DNA from: an uncultured Robiginitomaculum sp.
Lineage (GTDB): Bacteria > Pseudomonadota > Alphaproteobacteria > Caulobacterales > Maricaulaceae
Reading direction: 5' to 3'
Length of the DNA stretch: 64,000 nucleotides
Assembly (NCBI GenBank): GCA_938010385.1
Contig: CALLVD010000024.1
Location: 23,132 to 87,131 of the forward strand
In this document: positions 55,670 to 64,000 of the stretch, one piece after another
Position numbering within the stretch: position 1 is the stretch's first letter
Layout of the letters: every line of letters starts with the position of its first letter
Program-made: the position numbers and the translations under genes
Notes under the pieces: model-generated
What the model was told of the DNA's origin: nothing
Seen by the model: the letters and a program-made list of their open reading frames with translations, nothing else
Database searches by the model: none

Positions 55670-55939
55670 ATGGCGGATGACACAATGCCGGAAGACAGCG
55701 CGCAAGCGCAAGATCCGGTCCCTGTCGTTAAAAAGCCCGGCGCGGTCGAAATTGGCGCGGCGCCCGGCAAGCTGCTCAGCCCTGCTGCAAAGCGGGCGCT
55801 GCGCGAAGCTGCGGAGCGCCGAAAGGCGGCCGAAGCCTCGCCCTCTCCCAAAGCCCCGGATGAACGCGCCGGTCCGAAAGGTGTGGAGCCCACGCGCTAC
55901 GGCGATTGGGAGCGCGGCGGGATTGCCTACGATTTTTAA
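55670..55939 (+). CDS. DUF1674 / SDHAF4-like protein
   Basis: C-terminus GPKGVEPTRYGDWERGGIAYDF is the DUF1674 signature. Confidence 0.88.
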   Translation: MADDTMPEDSAQAQDPVPVVKKPGAVEIGAAPGKLLSPAAKRALREAAERRKAAEASPSPKAPDERAGPKGVEPTRYGDWERGGIAYDF

Positions 55940-56057
55940 ATCGGGGCGCAAAATGCCCTTCATACCTGTTTGAGCGGTTTTGCCTGTCCGGTGAGCGGAC
56001 AGGCGCAGCCATTAACAGTTACGCCCGATGTTCGGGTCAAATTATGGAGCATGCATT

Positions 56058-56837
56058 ATGCCTGCACTTCGTCCCTTAACCGCTTTAATCGGCGGTCTGG
56101 CCTTCACGGCTTTTTCTCCTGCCGCATTTGCCGGCTGCGGCGGTTATGCCGGTCAGCCTGCCAATGCCTGTAATCCGGGTGCTGTCTATTCCGCATCCCC
56201 GTACCAAACAGCGCCTGTGCAAGTCGCTTACGGTCAGCCTTATGATTATCTGAATTCAGTCAATTTCAAGCAGACGCCGAATGTGAACGTGCTGCGCGTT
56301 CAATCCGGCGCGGCTTTGGCGCCATTGTCCGGTCATCCGACAGCGTTTTGGGGCGGCTGCTCTAACTCTGCCGGCGCGCCGAGCCCGTATTGCGGCGCTC
56401 CTGCTGCGCGTCCCGCCCCGGCGGCGCGCCCTGTCTACGCGCCGAGCCCTGCGCCTGTGTCGTCTGTACGATACGGTGATGCCGGCCTGACGCCCGGTCA
56501 CGCTTATGTCAGCCACAACACAATTGTGCACCGCATGCCGCCGGTAGCCGCAACGCCGTCCGAGACGGCCATGCTGCGCAGCCGCCAAACGACATCGTAT
56601 TCCGGCGGCACGACTGCCGGCGGCGGCTGGAAGCAAGTCTCCGGCCCGACCGTTGTTGACGGCATGCTCGCCACGCAGGTTCTGTGTAAACAGCCTGAGC
56701 CTGCGCCGGCGCAAGTGAGCCAAAGCTACCAGGTTGTGCGCCCGGTGATCGAGGTCGGTTATCCGGTCCCCGTTGCCGTTCGCGGTCCTGTCTGCGAAGC
56801 CCCGCAAGCGGGCAGAGGGTATCGCTACGGCCGTTAA
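56058..56837 (+). CDS. secreted hypothetical protein
   Basis: MPALRPLTALIGGLAFTAFSPAAFAGCGGY signal peptide; C-terminal YQVVRPVIEVGYPVPVAV motif shared with 56988..57431. Confidence 0.8.
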   Translation: MPALRPLTALIGGLAFTAFSPAAFAGCGGYAGQPANACNPGAVYSASPYQTAPVQVAYGQPYDYLNSVNFKQTPNVNVLRVQSGAALAPLSGHPTAFWGGCSNSAGAPSPYCGAPAARPAPAARPVYAPSPAPVSSVRYGDAGLTPGHAYVSHNTIVHRMPPVAATPSETAMLRSRQTTSYSGGTTAGGGWKQVSGPTVVDGMLATQVLCKQPEPAPAQVSQSYQVVRPVIEVGYPVPVAVRGPVCEAPQAGRGYRYGR

Positions 56838-56932
56838 GCCTGAAGCGCCTTAAACAGAAAAGGCGCTCGCGAAAGCGGGGGCCTTTTTTGATTCAGCCGC
56901 GCAAATTCCCCTGTCACGAGACTCGACTCGAC

Positions 56933-56950
56933 CCGGCACGGGCTTTGCAT
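56933..56950 (+). promoter_or_regulatory. sigma-54 (-24/-12) promoter
   Basis: CCGGCACGGGCTTTGCAT; GG-N10-GC spacing; 37 nt upstream of ATG 56988. Confidence 0.7.
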
Positions 56951-56987
56951 TTGTATGTCTTAAAATTGTAAGGCCAAAGGAAACGCC

Positions 56988-57431
56988 ATGAAACTGTATC
57001 GTATTGCCCCACTCCTCGCATTTGCTGCTGCAACAGCTTTGCCTGCCGCCGCCCAGTGCGCCGGAACCACATGTTCTTGGACCCAAGCGGCGCCAAGTGC
57101 GTCTTATTCGTCCTACAGCAGCGCGTCGTCCTACGGCATTCCGGCGTCACAGCGCATGCCGGGCTTGGCCGCGGATGAGTATCTGTGCCCGACCGATTGC
57201 GCGACATCTGTCAATGTCCCGGCCGGCGGCCGCGTGCTTGACTGCTTTAAAGTTTGCAAAAAAGCCCCGCCTGCGCCGGTCTACCAGAGCTATACCCAAG
57301 CTTACCAAGTTGTGCGCCCGGTGGTTTATGTGAATTATCCGGTGCCGGTCGCTCTGCCGAGCTGCCCGATTTATGACGCGCCAAGCCGTTATGGCAGCCG
57401 TTATAATTATCAGGCGCGCTCTTGCCGCTAA
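56988..57431 (+). CDS. secreted Cys/Tyr-rich hypothetical protein
   Basis: MKLYRIAPLLAFAAATALPAAAQC signal peptide; AYQVVRPVVYVNYPVPVAL motif. Confidence 0.82.
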   Translation: MKLYRIAPLLAFAAATALPAAAQCAGTTCSWTQAAPSASYSSYSSASSYGIPASQRMPGLAADEYLCPTDCATSVNVPAGGRVLDCFKVCKKAPPAPVYQSYTQAYQVVRPVVYVNYPVPVALPSCPIYDAPSRYGSRYNYQARSCR

Positions 57432-57453
57432 GGCTTTAAAAATTTCTGATATG

Positions 57454-57495
57454 AAAACCGCGTCTTGATTAATCAGGGCGCGGTTTTTATTTTTT
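57454..57495. terminator. terminator between convergent genes
   Basis: AAAACCGCG...CGCGGTTTTTATTTTTT. Confidence 0.75.
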
Positions 57496-58497
57496 CAGGC
57501 CGTGCTTTCGTAAAAGACCGCGAAAGCTGTGATAGGTCAGGCCGAGATAATCCGCCGCCTTGCCCTGATGATTGCCGCTGCGCGCCAGCGCGTCCGTCAC
57601 AAGTGACAGCTCATAAGCATTGACGCGCTTATAAAAATCCGTGCCCTCTGCGGCCGGCGTTTTTGCCGCCTGCGGCACATCTTGCGCCGGCGTTTCTCCC
57701 CCGGGCCGCCACGGCGCGGCAAACGGGTCCAGCGTAATATCACTGATAGGCCCGTCAAATGTGTTATCGTCCAGTATCGCCATGCCGGTCGCGCGCTCGG
57801 CCACGTTTTTCAGCTCGCGCACATTGCCCGGCCAATCGTGCCCGGTCATGAAGGCAAGAATATCCGGCGAGAAGCCGGGAAAGCTGTCCGCGCCAATCTC
57901 CGCCGCCATGCGCCGCCCGAAGCTCTCTGCCAACGGGATGATGTCGGCCTTGCGCGCGCGCAGCGGCGGCAGGGTAATCACGTCGAAAGCGAGGCGGTCA
58001 AGCAGGTCCGCGCGAAACTCACCGGCCTTCACGGCGGCCGGCAGGTCCACATTCGTCGCGCCGATAACGCGCACATCCACTGTCAGAGTCTGATCCCCGC
58101 CCAGCCGTTCAAATTGGCCGTATTCAATGACCCGCAAAAGCTTTTCCTGCACCCGGGGCGAGGCGGTGGCAATCTCATCCAAGAATAACGTCCCGCTGTC
58201 CGCGCGTTCAAACCGTCCTGCCCGTCGCTTGCTCGCGCCTGTAAACGCGCCGGCCTCATGGCCAAACAGCTCGCTGTCGAGCAGATCATCATTAAGCGCC
58301 GCGCAGTTCACCGCCAAATAGGTCTTATCCCAGCGCGGGGAGAGGAAATGCAGCCGCGCCGCAATCAGCTCTTTACCCGTGCCGCGCTCCCCGACCACCA
58401 GCATAGAGCGGTCCAGCGCGGCGCTGTGGGAGACCCGGTCCAGCGTGGCCAAAAACGCGGGCGATGAGCCGATTAATTGCGGGGGTATAGCCGTCAT
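57487..58497 (-). CDS. pspF: psp operon sigma-54 activator PspF
   Basis: AAA+ bEBP without receiver domain, GEAGAFTGA-type loop (GHEAGAFTGASKR), FLDEIATASPRVQEKLLRVIEYGQFERLGG; divergent from pspA. Confidence 0.93.
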   Translation of the reverse strand: MTAIPPQLIGSSPAFLATLDRVSHSAALDRSMLVVGERGTGKELIAARLHFLSPRWDKTYLAVNCAALNDDLLDSELFGHEAGAFTGASKRRAGRFERADSGTLFLDEIATASPRVQEKLLRVIEYGQFERLGGDQTLTVDVRVIGATNVDLPAAVKAGEFRADLLDRLAFDVITLPPLRARKADIIPLAESFGRRMAAEIGADSFPGFSPDILAFMTGHDWPGNVRELKNVAERATGMAILDDNTFDGPISDITLDPFAAPWRPGGETPAQDVPQAAKTPAAEGTDFYKRVNAYELSLVTDALARSGNHQGKAADYLGLTYHSFRGLLRKHGLKK

Positions 58498-58498
58498 A

Positions 58499-58545
58499 TT
58501 AGTAAATTATACTAAATATAGCCGGTTTTCAATGCTAATCATTAG
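58499..58545. promoter_or_regulatory. two palindromes, candidate PspF upstream activating sequences
   Basis: TTAGTA-AATTA-TACTAA (58499-58515) and CTAAT-C-ATTAG (58535-58545). Confidence 0.6.
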
Positions 58546-58632
58546 TATTATTGACTATAAATATATATCGCCAAGATATAATTTTTGGAAAAATATTGTT
58601 ATAAAACAACGCTTTATAAGATTAATACGGAC

Positions 58633-58650
58633 TTGGCACGGACCCTGCAA
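58633..58650 (+). promoter_or_regulatory. sigma-54 promoter of pspA
   Basis: TTGGCACGGACCCTGCAA; GG-N10-GC. Confidence 0.88.
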
Positions 58651-58746
58651 TTCACTTGGCATAGCCGGCACGGATGATTGGCGGACACTTCTTTTAACCC
58701 CTGACTACCCCACCCAAAAACACACCGAATATCTAAGGAGATTGAA

Positions 58747-59430
58747 ATGGGAATTTTTTCACGCATGGGCGACATCATTAATTCAAACTTGAATGCGATG
58801 GTCGACAAAGCCGAAAACCCTGAAAAAATCGCGCGTCTGATTATTTCTGAAATGGAAGACACGCTGATTGAAGTGCGCACAAACGCCGCCCGCTCGATTG
58901 CCGAGCGCAAAGAGCTGACGCGCAAAGCTGCCGCTTTTGATGCGCGCGCTGCGGAATGGGGCGCTAAGGCTGAGCTGGCGCTGACCAAAGACCGCGAAGA
59001 TTTGGCCCGGGGCGCGGTGCAGGCCAAGCAGCAAGCGGCGCAAATGGCCGCCGTTGTGCGCAGCGAAATTGAGGTCTTGGACGAAACTGTTTCCAAAGCC
59101 GATGATGACTTGAAAAAGCTGCAATCAAAGCTGGACGAGGCCAAGGCCAAGCATAAATCCCTCATCATGCGCGGACAAACGGCGCAGAGCCGCATTAAGG
59201 TGCGCAGCCAAATCACCGATACGAAAGTCGATGACGCGCTGGCCCGCTATGAGCGGATGGAACGCAAAGTCGACGAGCTCGAAGCCCATGTTGAAGCGTT
59301 CGATCTGGGCCAAGGGCAAACCCTTGAATCTCAGTTCGCTGAAATCGAAGCCGATGAGGCGGTCGAATCCGAGCTTGAAGCGCTTAAGGCCAAGCTGAAA
59401 AAGCCGGCGCGCAAGGCCGCAAATAAGTAA
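58747..59430 (+). CDS. pspA: phage shock protein A
   Basis: MGIFSRMGDIINSNLNAMVDKAENPEKIARLIISEMEDTLIEVRTNAARSIAERKEL. Confidence 0.97.
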   Translation: MGIFSRMGDIINSNLNAMVDKAENPEKIARLIISEMEDTLIEVRTNAARSIAERKELTRKAAAFDARAAEWGAKAELALTKDREDLARGAVQAKQQAAQMAAVVRSEIEVLDETVSKADDDLKKLQSKLDEAKAKHKSLIMRGQTAQSRIKVRSQITDTKVDDALARYERMERKVDELEAHVEAFDLGQGQTLESQFAEIEADEAVESELEALKAKLKKPARKAANK

Positions 59431-59443
59431 GCGTAACAGAATA

Positions 59444-59478
59444 GGGCCCGCGCCGCACCCTTCAAAAGGCGCGGGCCC
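59444..59478 (+). other. intercistronic perfect 11-bp GC hairpin between pspA and pspB
   Basis: GGGCCCGCGCC-13 nt-GGCGCGGGCCC, no T-run. Confidence 0.85.
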
Positions 59479-59507
59479 AACCCGACAACACGGAGAGAGA
59501 TTTAAGA

Positions 59508-59753
59508 ATGGAAGCAATACTCGGATTGATGATCCCCATTATCGCCATCGTTATGGGAATCGGCCTGGCCATGCTTGGCATGTATTTCAAACATAAAGAA
59601 AAAATGATGGACCATATGAGCGGCGATCAAATCGCAGAGCTTGAGCGCATGTCCCGCGTGGCCGATATTTTAGACCGCCGCGTCAATGTGCTGGAGCGCA
59701 TTTTGGATGATGAAATTCCTGACTGGAGAGAAAAAAATGACAAAACACTTTAA
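59508..59753 (+). CDS. pspB: phage shock protein B-like
   Basis: N-terminal TM, MSGDQIAELERMSRVADILDRRVNVLERILDDEIPDWRE. Confidence 0.88.
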   Translation: MEAILGLMIPIIAIVMGIGLAMLGMYFKHKEKMMDHMSGDQIAELERMSRVADILDRRVNVLERILDDEIPDWREKNDKTL

Positions 59754-60171
59754 TGACAGTGACGACGCTTACGCCCCAAGACGGTTTCGCCGCAATAAAA
59801 TTGACGGCCGGCTGGGCGGCGTCTGCGCCGGCATTGCGGACTATACCGGCATTGATACGGTTCTCATCAGAATCTTGGCTGTCATCGGCTTGTTCATGTC
59901 CGGCGGAGCGATTATCTGGCTTTATATGGCGCTTTGGATCTTTGTCCCCAAAGATCACCGCGCCCCGTATCACCGCGAAGAACGTGAAGCCGGCCGCGCC
60001 GAACGCGAAGCGCGCCGCGCGGCGCAATCATCAGACGATCGCCGGACCACAAATTTCCGCGATGTGAAATCAAAGTTTCGCTCCCTTGAGGCCCGTTTGG
60101 CCGGCCTGGAGCGCGCCATCACATCAAGTGAATGGCAGCTGCGCCGCGACTTTAAAGATCTCGAGTCCTAA
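59737..60171 (+). CDS. pspC: phage shock protein C (PspC domain)
   Basis: Start at MTKHFNDSD; RFRRNKIDGRLGGVCAGIADYTGIDTVLIRILAVIGLFMSGGAIIWLYMALWIFVPKD. Confidence 0.95.
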   Translation: MTKHFNDSDDAYAPRRFRRNKIDGRLGGVCAGIADYTGIDTVLIRILAVIGLFMSGGAIIWLYMALWIFVPKDHRAPYHREEREAGRAEREARRAAQSSDDRRTTNFRDVKSKFRSLEARLAGLERAITSSEWQLRRDFKDLES

Positions 60172-60203
60172 ACTCTGCGGCCGGATAACAGGAGAGAGAG
60201 ACC

Positions 60204-60449
60204 ATGTTTATCCCGAAATTGAAATCCGTGAAGGCGGCCGGGCTGACGATAATCGGCTTGGCCGGCCTGACCGCAATCACGGCGACGGCTGCTGTGCAAA
60301 ATGACGGCGGCATAGAAATCGCCGCCGGGCCTGTTTACCTGACGGCCGGCGGAGACCCCGGCGGATTAAAGACGGGATTTCGCGACGCTTATGAGGTTCA
60401 CCTGATTGTGACTTTGTCAAAAACGCGGCGCATTCGCATTAAACCTTAA
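60204..60449 (+). CDS. small secreted/membrane hypothetical protein at end of psp operon
   Basis: 81 aa, KAAGLTIIGLAGLTAITATAAVQ hydrophobic segment, SD GGAGAGAG upstream. Confidence 0.65.
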   Translation: MFIPKLKSVKAAGLTIIGLAGLTAITATAAVQNDGGIEIAAGPVYLTAGGDPGGLKTGFRDAYEVHLIVTLSKTRRIRIKP

Positions 60450-60476
60450 AGCCGTAAGCGCCGGGCAGGGCTGAGG

Positions 60477-61076
60477 CTATTGGCGAAGCGCGCCGGGGTT
60501 TGCGTTTGACATTTTGTGGGCCTTGATATGGGCCATCATATCAATCGCAGTTTTTATCCCGATTAAAAGCAGCAGGGCCGGCAGCGGCGAGCCGGCCGCT
60601 TCAATTAGCATCGCGCCGCCCAAAATGACGATATGCAGGACAACGATGCGGCCATAAGGGCGAAACATTTGGTCTTGAACGGCGCGGGTTTTATATTCTC
60701 CGCCCATCCAATAATTGACAATGAAAGAAACAGTATGGCTGCCTGACAAGATCAGCAGCGTTAAAAACAGCGGCCCGCCCGGCAAGAGGTCACCGGCGGA
60801 TGCGCCGTCACCGAAAAGCGAAAAGACGAACGTGCCGTGAATAAATGTAAAGAAGCCGTAGTGCAGCGCGAAGAAAACACTGAGCGGGAATGCGGCTTTG
60901 CGCGGCTCGCCCTGCGCCATCCACATGCGCGGAATATTCAGCGCGCCGATTATCCAATTTTCCGCCCAATACAGGGCGATGACGCTGCCCGTGCTCCAGC
61001 CCCAATTCAGCACGCCGTAAATCGGCACTAAATTGGCCAGAATTAAAACAATGGCTGACAGGCGAAGATTGGGCAT
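60477..61076 (-). CDS. DUF6498-like multi-pass membrane protein
   Basis: MPNLRLSAIVLILANLVPIYGVLNWGWSTGSVIALYWAENWIIGALNIPRM; ATG overlaps mnmC stop. Confidence 0.75.
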   Translation of the reverse strand: MPNLRLSAIVLILANLVPIYGVLNWGWSTGSVIALYWAENWIIGALNIPRMWMAQGEPRKAAFPLSVFFALHYGFFTFIHGTFVFSLFGDGASAGDLLPGGPLFLTLLILSGSHTVSFIVNYWMGGEYKTRAVQDQMFRPYGRIVVLHIVILGGAMLIEAAGSPLPALLLLIGIKTAIDMMAHIKAHKMSNANPGALRQ

Positions 61077-62851
61077 TACGTTTGGCTCGGCGACAGGCAG
61101 GTCATAATCTCCTGTGCCACAGGCAAAGGATCGTTGCAAACCGCGCTGACCAGACTTTCTGCAATCAGCGGCGCGTGCACAAAGCCGCGTCCGCCCAGCC
61201 CGGTCATGACGTGAAGGCCGGGGGCAATCGCGCCGGCCATCGGAAACGTGTCGGCCGTGGTGACGCGCACGGATGAGCGCGCGCCGCTCGCCGCGCCGCT
61301 CGCCCCGCCCATGGCCGCAAAGCCGGCTTTGTTTAAATCATTATCCGCGTCACGAACGCGGCCGGGGTCATCGCCCGCCCCCCGTTCATGGGTCGCGCCG
61401 AGCAGGACTGAACTCTCCATCGGCACGGCATAACCGCCATAGGTGACGGGGGCCGTCAGTGCGCCGGCCTTGTCGCAAAGCGTGACCTGTCCGCGTTGAT
61501 AGCGCACGCCGGCTTGCGGCCACAGAGACTCGATTTTCGCGCCGGCGCAGATGAAAATATCGGTCCCGCTTGCGATTGTTTTGCCGGCGTCGTCTGTGAC
61601 GTCACAGCCTCCGTCTTGGGCGGTAAGGCTCGCCGCTTCGGCTTTGATTATCTGCGCGCCGGCGGTCCAATCACGGCGCATGGCGACCGGGTCAATCACC
61701 GGCGCGCGGGCAAACCACAGCCCGCCAAACTCTGCTCTAAGTCCCGTGCGCTCTGCCATATCCCGGGCCGTCAGAAATCTCATATCCTGCGCGGGCAGGG
61801 CGGTTTGCGATGCCAGTTTTTGAAACCGATCTTCTTCTTTTTGCGTTTTGGCGATATGGGCGACGCCTGTACGGATGACATTTTTGCCTGCATAGGCCGC
61901 GCGGGCATAGAGATAGGCGGCCGCAAAAAACCGCGATTGCGGCCGGTCCTGAAGATCAAGGCGGGGCTTGACGATAGCGGCCGGATTTCCGCTCGCTTCG
62001 CTGCCGTCATCAGGGTCAATGATAATCGGGGCTATGCCGCGCCTGACAAAGCTGCGTGCCAAACCCGCGCCGGCTATGCCCGCGCCGATAATGATGGGGC
62101 AAACAGCGCGGCCGGGCTGTTCATGTGCCCCTGATTTCACCGCTTCCAGCCGGTGCCGCTTTCGCCCGAAGCCCGGCAGTTTTTGCGTCTCAAACCCGGC
62201 CGCAGTCAGCGCGCGGCGCACATCGCCCGCCACCGTGAACGTCCCGATTTTTGCGCCCGGCGCGGATAAATCGAAAACAGACTGCATCACGTCCGGCGTC
62301 CACATTTGAGGATTTTTCGCCGGGGAAAACCCGTCCAAAAACCACGCATCAGCCCGCAGAGATAAATCGGCAAGCGCCGCGCTGACATCATCATGACAGA
62401 GGGTAAGAGAAAGGCCGCCTTCAAACTCCAAGCGGTGTATGCCCTTCACGCGGCCCGGCCATTGCCGGATTAACGGCGCGGCAAATTCCGCCAGCTCCGG
62501 CCATTTTTTCAAAGCGGCCTCCAGCTGCGCGCTATCAAACGGAAAGCCTTCAATACTGACAAAATGCAGCCGGGCGCTCGCGCTCGGCCGGCTCTGTTGC
62601 CACATTTGCCAAGTGGCCAAAAAGTTCAGCCCGCTGCCAAAGCCCAGCTCGCCGATGACAAATCGCTCCCGTGCCTCCCAGCGCTGCGGCAGGCCGCAGG
62701 CTTTCAGGTAGACGTCGCGGGTTTCTTTCAGGCCGCCTTCGACAGAGAAATAGACATCGTCGAATTGCGTGCTGACCGGCATATCGCTGCGCGCGACGTC
62801 CAGCGCCGGGCCGGGCGCGGCAGTCAGCGGGCGTGGCGGGGATGAACTCAT
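61076..62851 (-). CDS. mnmC: bifunctional tRNA 5-methylaminomethyl-2-thiouridine biosynthesis protein MnmC
   Basis: Methyltransferase FGSGLNFLATWQMW, WFLDGFSPAKNPQMW, C-terminal FAD oxidoreductase IIGAGIAGAGLARSFVRRG. Confidence 0.95.
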   Translation of the reverse strand: MSSSPPRPLTAAPGPALDVARSDMPVSTQFDDVYFSVEGGLKETRDVYLKACGLPQRWEARERFVIGELGFGSGLNFLATWQMWQQSRPSASARLHFVSIEGFPFDSAQLEAALKKWPELAEFAAPLIRQWPGRVKGIHRLEFEGGLSLTLCHDDVSAALADLSLRADAWFLDGFSPAKNPQMWTPDVMQSVFDLSAPGAKIGTFTVAGDVRRALTAAGFETQKLPGFGRKRHRLEAVKSGAHEQPGRAVCPIIIGAGIAGAGLARSFVRRGIAPIIIDPDDGSEASGNPAAIVKPRLDLQDRPQSRFFAAAYLYARAAYAGKNVIRTGVAHIAKTQKEEDRFQKLASQTALPAQDMRFLTARDMAERTGLRAEFGGLWFARAPVIDPVAMRRDWTAGAQIIKAEAASLTAQDGGCDVTDDAGKTIASGTDIFICAGAKIESLWPQAGVRYQRGQVTLCDKAGALTAPVTYGGYAVPMESSVLLGATHERGAGDDPGRVRDADNDLNKAGFAAMGGASGAASGARSSVRVTTADTFPMAGAIAPGLHVMTGLGGRGFVHAPLIAESLVSAVCNDPLPVAQEIMTCLSPSQT

Positions 62852-62921
62852 AGATGTGTCTATAACGAAGCCCGGCCGGTTTTATAAACGAAATTTTAGC
62901 GCTCGCGCGCTAGAGTAAATC

Positions 62922-63704
62922 ATGAGCACTACACTAACAGCAAACGCCAAGGCCGGACCGCAAATCGGCGGCGTCATCGATTTTGTCGGCGCGCGATTTG
63001 ACCGGCTGACCCTTGAGCAAACAGCCGCGCTTTGCGCCGGCGCCGGGCGCAAACCGTTTCGCTATGTCGTGACGCCTAATGTCGATCACATCGTCATGCT
63101 GCACCGCGAGCCCGAAAAGTACAAAGCCATGTGGGACGGCGCGTGGCTGTCCGTGTGCGACAGCCGGATTTTGCAGCTGCTGGCGAAATTTTCTAAAATA
63201 GAGATGCCGGTCGTGCCGGGGTCGGATTTGACGGCGCATCTTTTCGATCGCCACATCACGCCGGACACGCGGGTGAATGTGATTGGCGGTGATGATGATG
63301 TTATCGCCAAAGTCACAGCGCGTTACGGCTTGAAAAACATCACCGTCCACAGCCCGCCTATGGGCCTGCGCACTAATCCGGCTGCCATTGCGGCCTGCGC
63401 AGATTTCGCCGCAGCCAATCCGTCCGATTACACCTTTATCTGCGTTGGCAGTCCGCAGGGCGAGATGGTCGCCGAAGCTATAGCTGAGCGCGGCGGCGCA
63501 ACCGGAGCCGGGCTTTGCGTCGGGGCGTCCCTGGACTTTCTGGCCGGCAAGCAGGTGCGCGCCCCCAAATGGATGCAAAACGCCCGGCTGGAATGGCTCT
63601 ACCGATTGCTGCAAAATCCAAAGCGCATGTATAAGCGCTATCTGGTCGAAGGCCCGAAAATATTTAAAATCTGGCTGGCTTGGCGGCGGGCTAAGACGGT
63701 TTAA
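62922..63704 (+). CDS. WecG/TagA/CpsF-family glycosyltransferase
   Basis: YVVTPNVDHIVMLHREPEKYKAMWDGAWLSVCDSRILQLL, VCVGASLDFLAGKQVRAPKWMQNARLEWLYRLLQNPKRM. Confidence 0.93.
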   Translation: MSTTLTANAKAGPQIGGVIDFVGARFDRLTLEQTAALCAGAGRKPFRYVVTPNVDHIVMLHREPEKYKAMWDGAWLSVCDSRILQLLAKFSKIEMPVVPGSDLTAHLFDRHITPDTRVNVIGGDDDVIAKVTARYGLKNITVHSPPMGLRTNPAAIAACADFAAANPSDYTFICVGSPQGEMVAEAIAERGGATGAGLCVGASLDFLAGKQVRAPKWMQNARLEWLYRLLQNPKRMYKRYLVEGPKIFKIWLAWRRAKTV

Positions 63705-64000
63705 ACGCCCTTAAAAAATTCGCGGCAATATCTTCGAACGCTTTGGCCTGAGGACTGTCTCCGGCCGCGATCGGTACGCCGCTATCCCCGCTCTCGCGTA
63801 CCGCCATATGCAGGGGCGCCTCGCCCAAGAACGGAACGCCCAGCTTTGCCGCCTCATCACGCGCCCCGCCGGAGCCGAAAATGTGGTGCGCGCTGCCGCA
63901 ATCCGGGCAGATAAAGACGCTCATATTCTCGATAATGCCGGCAATGGGAATATCGACTTTTTCAAACATCGCCACGCCCTTGCGCGCATCAGCCAAGGCC
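63691..64000 (-). CDS. Mrp/NBP35-family iron-sulfur carrier ATPase, C-terminal part (runs off right edge)
   Basis: GIIENMSVFICPDCGSAHHIFGSGGARDEAAKLGVPFLGEAPL. Confidence 0.93.
   Translation of the reverse strand, partial: ALADARKGVAMFEKVDIPIAGIIENMSVFICPDCGSAHHIFGSGGARDEAAKLGVPFLGEAPLHMAVRESGDSGVPIAAGDSPQAKAFEDIAANFLRAFKPS

Overview
64 kb of a moderately GC-rich alphaproteobacterial chromosome. Most of it is housekeeping: ylxR/nusA/rimP, hrcA-grpE, pstSCAB, rsmI, hemW, rdgB, hslV, dapB, chvI-chvG-EIIA-HPr, a Tad/Cpa pilus locus, rpe, rsmB, a pspF/pspABC stress locus, mnmC, wecG and mrp. Accessory features are a DUF11-type secreted protein cluster behind a ~1.1 kb AT-rich intergenic region, a polysaccharide-type operon, several Cys/Tyr-rich secreted proteins, and a small-peptide export locus. 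The most interesting item is in the peptide locus at 45.4-48.1 kb. A 46-aa ORF, too short for the supplied ORF track, encodes MRELSLNELKTVTGG|TKSAEKTEKQATESAIPEIDCLNRRRRACGA, which is a textbook double-glycine leader plus a two-Cys, Arg-rich core. It has a good Shine-Dalgarno, a perfect TTAA-N7-TTAA (CtrA-type) motif upstream and a strong terminator downstream. It lies next to a C39-peptidase ABC exporter and a translationally coupled 71-aa HlyD stub consisting only of the N-terminus and TM helix. Other findings include a near-consensus sigma-54 promoter on an unknown secreted protein gene near pspF, a likely attenuator in front of rimP-nusA, a sigma-32 promoter on an hslV that lacks hslU, and a Tad CpaE homologue with a degenerate Walker A. 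All calls are from reading sequence only; no searches were run.
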